Assembly: GCA_023259235.1 (NCBI GenBank)
Contig: JAHFQQ010000056.1
Span: 1-14,125, forward strand
DNA length: 14,125 bases
Source: Polaromonas sp.
GTDB taxonomy: Bacteria > Pseudomonadota > Gammaproteobacteria > Burkholderiales > Burkholderiaceae_C
Direction of reading: 5' to 3'
The translations under genes were made by a program, and so were the position numbers. This document shows positions 6,084 to 13,672 of this stretch, piece after piece (the first letter of the stretch is position 1; every line of letters starts with the position of its first letter). Under the pieces are notes generated by a model, which ran no database searches, was not told the DNA's origin, and saw only the letters and a list, made by a program, of their open reading frames with translations.

Positions 6084-7168
6084 CACGGTGCTCCCCTGGT
6101 GGGCAGTGAAAATGGCATCCGGAATTTCAACTGATAGGCAATCAAGGTGTCACAGGCCAGCAGGTTGAACAGCAGCAGGCCCTGAAAAACGCTGGTGATT
6201 GACATCGGCAAACCCAGACGCGACTGCGCCAGTTCGCCGCCAATATAAAACATGCTCATCAGCAGCGCTGAAAATATCACGCCCACCGGATGCAGGCGCC
6301 CGACAAAGGCCACGATGATGGCGGCAAAACCATAGCCGGCAGGCACATGCGGCGTAAGCTGGCCGATCGGGCCGGCCACTTCCAGCGCCCCTGCCAGCCC
6401 CGCCGCGCCACCGGACACCAGCAGCGCCACCCACAAAGCGCGGCGTGAGGAAAACCCCGCGTAGCGCGCGGCGGCGGGCGCCAGACCGCTGACCTCCTGG
6501 GCGAACCCGGCGTAAGTGCGAAACAGGTACAGCCACAGCCCCGCAACGCCCAGCAGGCCCAGCAGGATGCCGATCGTGACGCGTGAGCCCGGCATCAGGC
6601 GCGGGATTTGCGTCACCGCCTCAAAGGTTTTGGTTTGCGGAAAGTTGTAGCCCGCCGGATCTTTCCAGGGACCAAACACCAGATAGCTCAGCACCATGTC
6701 TGCCACGTAGACCAGCATCAGGCTGACCAGGATTTCGTTGGCATTGAAGCGGTCGCGCAAAAAGGCGGTAATGCCGGCCCACGCCATGCCGCCCAGCACC
6801 CCCGCCACCAGAATGACCACGACAATCCAGGGCCCGGTGGTCTTGTCGGCCAGCAAGGCCACACCGCCCGCAGCCACCGCACCGATGATGTACTGCCCTT
6901 CAGCACCGATGTTCCAGACATTGGAGCGAAAGCACACCGCCAGTCCCAGCGCAATGATCAACAGGGGTGTGGCCTTGACCATCAACTCGCTCAGCGCATA
7001 GACGGATCTGACTGGCTCCCAGAAAAACATCTGCAGGCCTTTGACCGGGTCCTTGCCCAGCGCCATGAACAGCAGCACGCCAATCACCACCGTGATCAGC
7101 AGCGCCAGAACGGGCGACGCGTAAGACCAGAACGAAGACGCCTGCGGGCGTGCTTCAAGCTGCGGCAT
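6083..7168 (-). CDS. ABC transporter permease, NupP/YufP-like (first permease)
   Basis: Inner-membrane permease (361 aa), the longer partner of the Bmp-type permease pair. A hydrophobic segment at about 18-37 is followed by a periplasmic stretch (GKDPVKGLQMFFWEPV), then ATPLLIIALGLAVCFRSNVWNIGAEGQ with the N-I-G-A-E-G-Q motif at 86-92 that contacts the ATPase in this family. Further helices end in a C-terminal FRMPF segment. The N-terminus lies 14 bp inside the end of the ATPase gene, and the stop overlaps the next permease start by 1 nt, so ATPase, permease and permease are translationally coupled. No strong ribosome site is seen, which fits coupling. Length and motifs are normal for the family. 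Confidence 0.93.
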   Translation of the reverse strand: MPQLEARPQASSFWSYASPVLALLITVVIGVLLFMALGKDPVKGLQMFFWEPVRSVYALSELMVKATPLLIIALGLAVCFRSNVWNIGAEGQYIIGAVAAGGVALLADKTTGPWIVVVILVAGVLGGMAWAGITAFLRDRFNANEILVSLMLVYVADMVLSYLVFGPWKDPAGYNFPQTKTFEAVTQIPRLMPGSRVTIGILLGLLGVAGLWLYLFRTYAGFAQEVSGLAPAAARYAGFSSRRALWVALLVSGGAAGLAGALEVAGPIGQLTPHVPAGYGFAAIIVAFVGRLHPVGVIFSALLMSMFYIGGELAQSRLGLPMSITSVFQGLLLFNLLACDTLIAYQLKFRMPFSLPTRGAP

Positions 7169-8747
7169 CGACAGCTTTCTGATCGGTTGGCGGAGGAGCT
7201 TGCCGCTGCGCGGCAGACTCCCATAATCCGCTCATCCACAACCCGACTCGCTCCAGTGTCGCGTCAGCGCGGGCCAGCGACGGCGAGAGCTGGCCCTTGG
7301 CCATCACATACAGCCGGTCGCAAATTTCAAACAGCTCGTCGAGTTCTTCACTCACCACCAGCACGGCGCAACCGGCATCGCGCAGCTTGAGCAGCTCACC
7401 GCGTATCTGCATGGCCGCGCCCACGTCGACGCCCCAGGTCGGTTGCGAGACAATGAGCAGCGCCGGCGCCGCGTCTATCTCGCGGCCAATGATGAATTTT
7501 TGCAAATTGCCGCCTGACAAAGACCTGGCTGGCGCCTGCGGCCCGCCCGACTTGACGTTGCAGCGCGCAAGAATGCGCTGGGCCTGCGCCTGCAGCAGGC
7601 CGCGCCTGAGCCAGCCGCCCGCGCCCACCGCCTCCCGGCGCGTGAGCAACAGGTTGCGCGCCAGCGACAGCGACGGCACCGCGCCCCGCCCCAGCCGTTC
7701 TTCGGGAACAAAATGCAGCCCCAGCGCACGGCGCCGACCCGGGCTCAACTTGCCTGCGTTGCGGCCCTTGAGCACAATCGCCGCGGCCGCGGCCCGCGTG
7801 TCCTCCCCCGACAGCGCGTAGAGCAGCTCCTTCTGGCCGTTGCCAGAAACGCCGGCGATGCCCGCCACTTCACCACCGCGCACCTGCAGTGCAATCTGCT
7901 GCAGATCGACGCCAAACTGCTCGTCCCGGGCCAGATCAAGCTGCCGCACATCAAGCACGATGTCGCCCGTTTGCACCGTGCGGTGCTCGAGCTTTGGCGG
8001 CTCGGCGCCAATCATGAGGCGGCTCAGCGAAGCATTTGATTCCTGGCGCGGATCGCAGACCCCCGTCACGCGGCCGCCGCGCAGCACGGTGCAGGCGCTG
8101 CACAGCGCGCGGATTTCATGCAGCTTGTGGCTGATGTACAGAATGCTGCAACCCTGGGCCGCGAGCTGGCGCAGCGTAACAAACAGGTTCTCGACCGCTT
8201 GCGGCGTGAGCACCGAGGTGGGCTCGTCAAGGATCAGGAGCCTGGGATGCGTCAGCAGCGCCCGCACGATCTCGACGCGCTGGCGCTCACCCACGCTCAG
8301 CGTGTGCACCGGCCGCGTTGGGTCAAGCTGCAGGCCGTAAGCCTGGGTGGTTTGCGTGATGCGGCGTGATACCTCGGCCAGGCTCAGGTGTCTGCTCAGC
8401 CCGAGCCAGACGTTTTCAGCCACCGTAAGCGTGTCGAACAGGCTGAAATGCTGAAACACCATGCTGATGCCCAGCGCCCGCGCCTCATGCGGGTTGTGTA
8501 CCGCAACCTCCTGGCCGTCCATTGCAATGGTGCCGGCATCGGGCTTGACCGAGCCATAGATGATTTTCATCAAGGTCGATTTGCCGGCGCCGTTTTCACC
8601 GAGCACGGCATGGATTTCGCCGGGCAGCACGGTCAGCGCGATCTCACTGTTGGCAACCACGCCGGGATAGCGCTTGGTAATGCCCGCGAGCTGCAGCCGG
8701 GGCGGGATGCCAGTTGGGCTCGGGGTCTGAACGGGTGAAACGGTCAT
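7155..8747 (-). CDS. Double-domain ABC transporter ATPase for purine/nucleoside uptake
   Basis: Cytoplasmic ATPase (530 aa) with two fused nucleotide-binding domains, as in RbsA, NupO and YufO. Domain 1 has Walker A GENGAGKST (50-58), Q-loop Q99, signature LSVGE (150-154), Walker B LILDEP with E175, and H-loop H207. Domain 2 is degenerate: SGNGQKELL (301-309) in place of Walker A, signature LSGGN (410-414), and LIVSQPTWGVD (431-441), where Gln replaces the catalytic Glu; SEE replaces the switch His. Such asymmetry is normal in this family and does not mean a pseudogene. The ATG at 8747 was chosen because the longer frame up to 8984 would overlap the LysR gene and adds non-homologous residues. 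It follows the LysR gene by 71 bp on the same strand and overlaps the first permease by 14 bp. Confidence 0.95.
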   Translation of the reverse strand: MTVSPVQTPSPTGIPPRLQLAGITKRYPGVVANSEIALTVLPGEIHAVLGENGAGKSTLMKIIYGSVKPDAGTIAMDGQEVAVHNPHEARALGISMVFQHFSLFDTLTVAENVWLGLSRHLSLAEVSRRITQTTQAYGLQLDPTRPVHTLSVGERQRVEIVRALLTHPRLLILDEPTSVLTPQAVENLFVTLRQLAAQGCSILYISHKLHEIRALCSACTVLRGGRVTGVCDPRQESNASLSRLMIGAEPPKLEHRTVQTGDIVLDVRQLDLARDEQFGVDLQQIALQVRGGEVAGIAGVSGNGQKELLYALSGEDTRAAAAAIVLKGRNAGKLSPGRRRALGLHFVPEERLGRGAVPSLSLARNLLLTRREAVGAGGWLRRGLLQAQAQRILARCNVKSGGPQAPARSLSGGNLQKFIIGREIDAAPALLIVSQPTWGVDVGAAMQIRGELLKLRDAGCAVLVVSEELDELFEICDRLYVMAKGQLSPSLARADATLERVGLWMSGLWESAAQRQAPPPTDQKAVDAAA

Positions 8748-8818
8748 GGGTCTCTGAATACTTGATATTTTGATATGTTTTAGCCATCCAGCCCTTTGAC
8801 AACGGGCATAGGCAGCTA
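8748..8818 (-). promoter_or_regulatory. AT-rich gap between lysR and the importer operon, with a direct repeat
   Basis: This 71-bp gap is strikingly AT-rich for the region. It holds two copies of TTGATAT (8762-8768 and 8770-8776) with an 8-bp period. On the minus strand TTGTCA (plus 8794-8799) could serve as a -35 with an AT-rich -10 region after about 18 bp. The most probable job is the promoter or operator of the importer genes, or an intergenic repeat of a type I recall from Comamonadaceae. Start points and binding cannot be proven from sequence. Confidence 0.35.
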
Positions 8819-9760
8819 TTATTTTCGTAGTGTATCGGCCACGGTCTTGACCTGCTCGCGCAGCCACCTGGCAGCGTTCGAGGCGTGCGTGCGCTCGTGC
8901 CAGAGCTGGTAGTACATCATGCGCGGAAACTCGATCGGGCAAGGCAGTATTTGCAATGGCAGCAGCCCGGTAAAGCGTTCGCAATACTGCCGGCCGGTGG
9001 TCATTATCAGCAAACTGGATGCCACCATGGCCGGGATCAGGCCAAAATGCGGGCAGCGCACGGTGATATTGCGCGCCAGCCCCAAGCTGCCAAGGTGGTC
9101 GTCAATCACACCACGGGCACCGGGGTGCATTGCGGTGGGCGCGATGTGCTCGGCCTGCAGCCATGAAGCACTGTCCCAGCCGCGCCGCGCGGCCGGATGG
9201 TTCCTGGCGACCAGGCACACGACCTCGTCACCAAATAAGTGCCGCATGTGCAGGTCCTCAGGCGGTGCGGGCCAGTTGCCAATGACAATGTCCACCTGCC
9301 CCTGCGCCAGGTCGGCGTGGTAGTCGGCAGCAGCGGAAAGCGGGTGAATTTCAATGCGGGAGCGGGGTGCCTGCAGCTTGATCTGTGCCACCAGTTGCGG
9401 CAGAAACAAGGGATCCAGATAGTCGCTGGCGGCCAGGCGAAAAGTGGTTTCGGTGGTGCCGGCATCGAACCCCCGGGCATCGCTGAACAGCATGCCGGCT
9501 GCGCGAAGTATGCTGGCCGAGGGTTCGATCATGTGCAGACCCGCGTCGGTCGGGACCATGCCAGCCCCCGAGCGCACCAGAATAGGGTCGCCCGCCAGTT
9601 CACGCAGGCGCTTGAGCGCTGCGCTGACGGCAGGTTGGTACATTCCCAGGCGGATGGCGGCGCGTGAAACGCTGCGTTCGGTAAGCACGGTGTTCAAGAC
9701 CCTGATGAGATGGAGGTCAATCTTGTCCGCGATTTTGTCGAATGACTCCCGGTCTTTCAT
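8819..9760 (-). CDS. LysR-family transcriptional regulator, divergent from xdhAB
   Basis: DNA-binding regulator (313 aa), the normal LysR size. The winged helix-turn-helix spans residues 15-75 (LIRVLNTVLTERSVSRAAIRLG), with recognition helix YQPAVSAALKRLRE and the conserved DPILVRSGAGMVPTDAG; this resembles the NodD/PcpR-like branch. The effector domain runs from about 106 (TFRLAASDYLDPLFLPQLV) to the C-terminus. GGAAAAAG just before the ATG at 9760 supports the start. It is transcribed away from xdhA across a short shared region holding an inverted repeat, the classic LysR arrangement, so it most likely regulates xdhAB in response to a purine or its oxidation product and represses itself. 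Being 71 bp upstream of the importer genes on the same strand, it may also drive or be co-transcribed with them. The effector identity is unknown. Confidence 0.94.
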   Translation of the reverse strand: MKDRESFDKIADKIDLHLIRVLNTVLTERSVSRAAIRLGMYQPAVSAALKRLRELAGDPILVRSGAGMVPTDAGLHMIEPSASILRAAGMLFSDARGFDAGTTETTFRLAASDYLDPLFLPQLVAQIKLQAPRSRIEIHPLSAAADYHADLAQGQVDIVIGNWPAPPEDLHMRHLFGDEVVCLVARNHPAARRGWDSASWLQAEHIAPTAMHPGARGVIDDHLGSLGLARNITVRCPHFGLIPAMVASSLLIMTTGRQYCERFTGLLPLQILPCPIEFPRMMYYQLWHERTHASNAARWLREQVKTVADTLRK

Positions 9761-9781
9761 ACTTTTTCCACCATGCCCCTG

Positions 9782-9797
9782 ATACGCGATTTCGTAT
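9782..9797. promoter_or_regulatory. Candidate LysR operator in the lysR-xdhA intergenic region
   Basis: A perfect inverted repeat ATACG-N6-CGTAT (16 bp) sits 22 bp from the LysR start and 36 bp before the xdhA ATG. The flanking T and A are spaced as T-N12-A, close to the T-N11-A rule for LysR boxes. It is the clearest dyad in the 72-bp divergent gap. A second GC-rich dyad, CCAG-N4-CTGG, lies about 6-7 bp further towards xdhA. Confidence 0.45.
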
Positions 9798-9832
9798 TAC
9801 TGCCAGCGCCCTGGTGTTTTACCCTCAAAGAT

Positions 9833-11329
9833 ATGTCCCGCACGACGCACCCAACCACTGCTGAAAATTCTGTCAATTCCATCCGCTTTGTCCGGCACGG
9901 TGAAGTGGTCAGTCTGGGCAATGTACCACCCAGCCGTACCCTGCTGGAGCTGCTGCGCGAAGACCTGGGACTGACTGGCACCAAGGAAGGCTGCGGCGAA
10001 GGTGATTGCGGCGCCTGCACCGTGGTGCTGGGTGAAGTGCAGGACGGCGCGATCCGCTATCGCGCGGTCAACAGTTGCATCCGGCTGGCGCACTCGATTG
10101 ACGGCATGGCGCTTTGGACCGTGCAAGATCTGGCCGCCAAAGACGGCACGCTCCACCCCGCGCAGCAGGCAATGCTTGAATGCCACGGCTCGCAGTGCGG
10201 CTTTTGCACGCCCGGCTTTGTCATGAGCCTGTTCGGCATGTACCAGAACCATGTCTGCAAAGGCGAGCCCATCACACGCAAAATGGCGCAGGAGGAACTC
10301 TCTGGCAATCTCTGCCGCTGCACCGGCTACCGGCCGATTCTGGACGCCGCGCAGGCCATGGCCGCGCTGCCCCGCGTGGCGATCAATGAAGCGGTTTTGC
10401 TACAGCAATTGAAGCAGCTTGCGGCTGCCCCTTCTGGGCTGGAGGCCGATTTTGCTTATAAAACGCCACGCACGCTGGCCGCCCTCCTGAGCCAGCGCGC
10501 CGCGCAGCCGGACGCGCAGTTGGTGGCCGGCTGCACCGACGTGGGCCTGTGGGTGACCAAGCAGCACCGGCAATTCGCCAGCGTGCTTGACGTCAGCAAG
10601 GTGGCCGAATTGCGCCGCATCGAGCATTACCCGCATCATCTCGCGATTGGTGCCGCCGCGCCGCTGGCCGATGCCTTTGCCGCCCTGGTGGCTGACCGGC
10701 CGCAACTGCACAACTTTACCGCCCGTTTTGCCGGCCTGCCGGTGCGCAACTCGGGCACGCTGGGCGGCAACGTGGCCAACGGCTCGCCGATTGGCGACTC
10801 GATGCCGCTGCTGATCGCGCTGCGCGCCAACGTGGTGCTGATGAGCCTGCGCGGCCATCGTGAGTTGCCGCTGGAGCAGCTCTATACCGGCTACCGGAAA
10901 AACATCATTGCGACCGATGAAGTGCTGGCCTGGATCAAGGTGCCCAAGGCCGTTGCCAATGAAAGTGTTGCCGCATACAAGATATCCAAACGCTACGACG
11001 ACGATATTTCAGCCGTCTGCCTGGCCGTCAACCTCCATATTGAGAACGGCCGGGTCAGGGCCGCGTCCATTGGCGCGGGCGGCGTCGCCGCCACGCCGGC
11101 GCGCGCCGTCAAAACCGAGGCGGCCCTGACCGGCCAGGCATGGACCGAAGCCACAGCGCGCAAAGGCATGGCCCGGTTGCGTGCGGAGTTTTCGCCGATC
11201 TCGGACATGCGTGCATCAGGCGCCTACCGGACCGAGGTGATGGGCAACCTGCTGCTACGCTTCTGGCTTGAAAGCCAGGGCGTGCGGCAGATCAACCTGG
11301 AGTCATTCAGCCTGGAGCGGGTGCCATGA
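9833..11329 (+). CDS. xdhA: Xanthine dehydrogenase small subunit (2Fe-2S and FAD)
   Basis: Electron-transfer subunit (498 aa) of cytoplasmic xanthine dehydrogenase, which oxidises hypoxanthine to xanthine and xanthine to urate with NAD+. The plant-ferredoxin-type cluster is bound by C54, C59, C62 and C82 (KEGCGEGDCGACTVV). The second cluster is bound by C122, C125, C161 and C163 (QCGFCTPGF and NLCRCTGYRP). The FAD domain spans about 205-380, with VAGCTDVGLWV (231-241) and RNSGTLGGNVANGSPIGDS (305-323). The C-terminal flavin-domain tail extends to 498. The frame is open from an ATG at 9773, but 9833 is preferred: it matches the usual N-terminal length before the IRF...GEVV strand and leaves the candidate operator outside the gene. 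No good Shine-Dalgarno precedes either start. The stop overlaps the xdhB start as ATGA, so the subunits are translationally coupled. Confidence 0.96.
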   Translation: MSRTTHPTTAENSVNSIRFVRHGEVVSLGNVPPSRTLLELLREDLGLTGTKEGCGEGDCGACTVVLGEVQDGAIRYRAVNSCIRLAHSIDGMALWTVQDLAAKDGTLHPAQQAMLECHGSQCGFCTPGFVMSLFGMYQNHVCKGEPITRKMAQEELSGNLCRCTGYRPILDAAQAMAALPRVAINEAVLLQQLKQLAAAPSGLEADFAYKTPRTLAALLSQRAAQPDAQLVAGCTDVGLWVTKQHRQFASVLDVSKVAELRRIEHYPHHLAIGAAAPLADAFAALVADRPQLHNFTARFAGLPVRNSGTLGGNVANGSPIGDSMPLLIALRANVVLMSLRGHRELPLEQLYTGYRKNIIATDEVLAWIKVPKAVANESVAAYKISKRYDDDISAVCLAVNLHIENGRVRAASIGAGGVAATPARAVKTEAALTGQAWTEATARKGMARLRAEFSPISDMRASGAYRTEVMGNLLLRFWLESQGVRQINLESFSLERVP

Positions 11330-13593
11330 GCGCCGCGGGAACTCCGGCCTTTCACGAAAGTGCCCGGGCCCACGTGGCGGGTGCCGCCACCTATGTGGAC
11401 GACATGCCCGAAACAAAAGGCATGCTGCATGCCGCGCCCATTCTTTCCAGCGTGGCGCATGGCAGGCTCCTCGGCATTGACAGCGCGGCAGCGCTGGCCA
11501 TGCCTGGTGTTCGTGATGTGATTCTGGCGCGCGACATTCCCGGCGATGCGATATTGGGCACCGCCGCGCATGACGAGCCGGTGTTTGCGCAGGACACCGT
11601 GCAGCACATCGGCCAGGTGATCGGCCTGGTGGTGGCCGACACCACCATGCAGGCGCGCCGCGCGGCGCGCAAAGTCGCGTGCCGCATCGAAGCCCTGCCC
11701 GCCATTCTGAATGTGCAGGCGGCGCTCGCTGCGCAAAGCCATGTGCTGCCGCCGGTCTTCATCAAGCGGGGGGACGCCGCAACGGCTTTGAAAAATTCAG
11801 TCCACACGCTGAACGGAACACTGGAAGTTGGCGGACAGGAGCATTTTTACCTTGAAGGCCAGGTCGCCTGCGTGCTCCCGCAGGAGCAAAACCAGTGGCT
11901 GATTTATTCCAGTACCCAGCACCCCGGCGAAGTGCAGCATTGGGTCGCTCACGCGCTGGGCATTGCCAATCACGCGGTGCGCGTGGAATGCCGACGCATG
12001 GGCGGCGGCTTTGGCGGCAAGGAAACGCAGGCCGGGCAGATGGCGGTGTGGTCGGCCATTGCCGCCCATAAACTCAAATGCCCGGTCAAGTTGCGGCTGG
12101 ACCGCGACGACGACTTCCTGATCACCGGCAAGCGCCATCCGTTTGCCTACGAGTACAGCGTGGGCTTTGATGACAGCGGGCGCATCACGGGCCTGAAACT
12201 GTTGATGGCGGCCAACTGCGGATTCAGCGCCGACCTCTCGGGCCCGGTCGCCGACCGCGCGGTTTTCCACGCTGACAACGCCTATTATTTGCAGGACGTG
12301 GACATCGCGTCCTACCGCTGCAAGACCAACATGCAAAGCAACACTGCCTTTCGCGGCTTTGGCGGGCCGCAGGGCGTGATTGTGATTGAAAATATCCTCG
12401 GCGACATTGCGCGCCAGCTCGGGCTGGACCCGCTGGCGGTGCGGCGGCGCAATCTGTACGGGATCAGCGAGCGCAATGTCACCCACTACGGCATGACCGT
12501 TGAAGACAACATTCTCGAACCGCTACTATTAAAGCTGGAGCAGACTTCTCAATATACACGACGGCGGGAGGCCATTTCTGCATGGAATACGGCGAGCCCC
12601 GTGATCAGGCGCGGCATTGCCATCACGCCGGTCAAGTTCGGGATTTCGTTCACTGCCACCCTGTTCAACCAGGCTGGTGCGCTGGTTCATGTGTATCTGG
12701 ACGGCAGCGTGCAGGTCAATCATGGCGGCACCGAGATGGGCCAGGGCCTGAACACCAAGGTGGCGCAAATAGTGGCCGACGAACTCGGCGTGCCGCTCGG
12801 ACAGGTGCTGGCCACCGCCAGCGACACCAGCAAGGTCCCCAACGCCTCGGCCACCGCAGCTTCTTCGGGCACCGACCTCAACGCCGGAGCGGCGCAGTAT
12901 GCCGCGCGCAAGGTGCGGAGCAACCTGGCGCAGTTTGTGGCGGGGCTGGATGGCTGCGGCGCCGGCGCCGTGCGTTTTACTGACGGCGAAGTCACCACGC
13001 CCTGCGCCACGCGGTCATTTGCCGAAGTGGTGAAGCAGGCCTACGCCAACCGCATCCAGCTCTGGAGCGACGGTTTTTACCGCACGCCCAAAATCCATTA
13101 CGACAAGACCACCCTTACCGGCCGGCCCTTCTTCTACTTTGCCTATGGCGCGGCGTGCAGCGAAGTGGCCATCGACACACTCACCGGTGAAAGCCGTGTG
13201 GTCAAAGTTGACATCCTGCATGACGTCGGGAACTCCATCAACCCGGCGATCGACATCGGGCAGATCGAAGGCGGCTTCGTGCAGGGCATGGGCTGGCTCA
13301 CCACCGAACAGTTGATGTGGGATGACAAAGGCCAGCTCAGCACCCACGCGCCCAGCACCTACAAGATTCCTGCCACTGGCGACATCCCCGAGCATTTCAG
13401 GATTGACCTCTGGCCCGAGCCCAACCGGGAAGACAACGTCTTCGGCAGCAAGGCCGTGGGCGAGCCGCCGCTGATGCTGGCGATCAGCGTGTTTGAAGCA
13501 CTCAAGGCAGCCATTGCCTCGGCGCGCGGCGGCGCAGTTCGGCTGGATGCACCGGCCACCGCCGAGAACATACTGAGGGCGCTGAAAACCTGA
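11326..13593 (+). CDS. xdhB: Xanthine dehydrogenase large subunit (molybdopterin, catalytic)
   Basis: Catalytic molybdenum-cofactor subunit (755 aa). Substrate-site residues can be placed against Rhodobacter capsulatus XdhB: E233 in GGGFGGKET (E232 there), R311 in DRAVFHADN (R310), F345 in AFRGFGGPQG (F344), F442 in KFGISF, and the base-catalyst Glu E713 in VGEPPLM (E730). HGGTEMGQGLNTK at 476-488 is a cofactor-domain motif. The Glu/Arg pair marks a purine-oxidising enzyme rather than an aldehyde or CO oxidase. The protein is about 20 residues shorter than R. capsulatus XdhB, with the loss between F345 and E713, probably in loops. The start overlaps the xdhA stop by 4 bp. No xdhC follows, although that cofactor-insertion chaperone commonly comes next in proteobacteria. 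A short AT-rich rare-codon patch lies around 12523-12580. Confidence 0.97.
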   Translation: MSAAGTPAFHESARAHVAGAATYVDDMPETKGMLHAAPILSSVAHGRLLGIDSAAALAMPGVRDVILARDIPGDAILGTAAHDEPVFAQDTVQHIGQVIGLVVADTTMQARRAARKVACRIEALPAILNVQAALAAQSHVLPPVFIKRGDAATALKNSVHTLNGTLEVGGQEHFYLEGQVACVLPQEQNQWLIYSSTQHPGEVQHWVAHALGIANHAVRVECRRMGGGFGGKETQAGQMAVWSAIAAHKLKCPVKLRLDRDDDFLITGKRHPFAYEYSVGFDDSGRITGLKLLMAANCGFSADLSGPVADRAVFHADNAYYLQDVDIASYRCKTNMQSNTAFRGFGGPQGVIVIENILGDIARQLGLDPLAVRRRNLYGISERNVTHYGMTVEDNILEPLLLKLEQTSQYTRRREAISAWNTASPVIRRGIAITPVKFGISFTATLFNQAGALVHVYLDGSVQVNHGGTEMGQGLNTKVAQIVADELGVPLGQVLATASDTSKVPNASATAASSGTDLNAGAAQYAARKVRSNLAQFVAGLDGCGAGAVRFTDGEVTTPCATRSFAEVVKQAYANRIQLWSDGFYRTPKIHYDKTTLTGRPFFYFAYGAACSEVAIDTLTGESRVVKVDILHDVGNSINPAIDIGQIEGGFVQGMGWLTTEQLMWDDKGQLSTHAPSTYKIPATGDIPEHFRIDLWPEPNREDNVFGSKAVGEPPLMLAISVFEALKAAIASARGGAVRLDAPATAENILRALKT

Positions 13594-13672
13594 GGAGAAG
13601 CCAAAGGCAGCAGGCCGATGGTGCTTCGAGGCCGTTCACGGCCCGCCGGCAAATGCAATAGCATGTCTGGCT
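13594..13672 (+). other. Gap after xdhB with a small hairpin
   Basis: This 79-bp gap holds a perfect 5-bp stem with a 4-nt loop (GGCCG-TTCA-CGGCC, 13630-13643). No T-run follows in the plus direction, so it is not a clear terminator. No obvious promoter or Shine-Dalgarno precedes the methyltransferase gene. Confidence 0.3.

Noticed and set aside
7155..7850. Degenerate second nucleotide-binding domain of the ATPase as a sign of gene decay
   Set aside because: A degenerate Walker A, Gln in place of the Walker B Glu and a missing switch His are regular features of the second domain in RbsA/NupO-type fused ATPases.
8748..8984. Longer N-terminus for the ABC ATPase
   Set aside because: It would overlap the LysR gene on the same strand and add about 79 residues not found in this ATPase family.
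13630..13643. Hairpin after xdhB as an intrinsic terminator
   Set aside because: The stem has only five pairs and no T-run follows, so terminator function cannot be supported.
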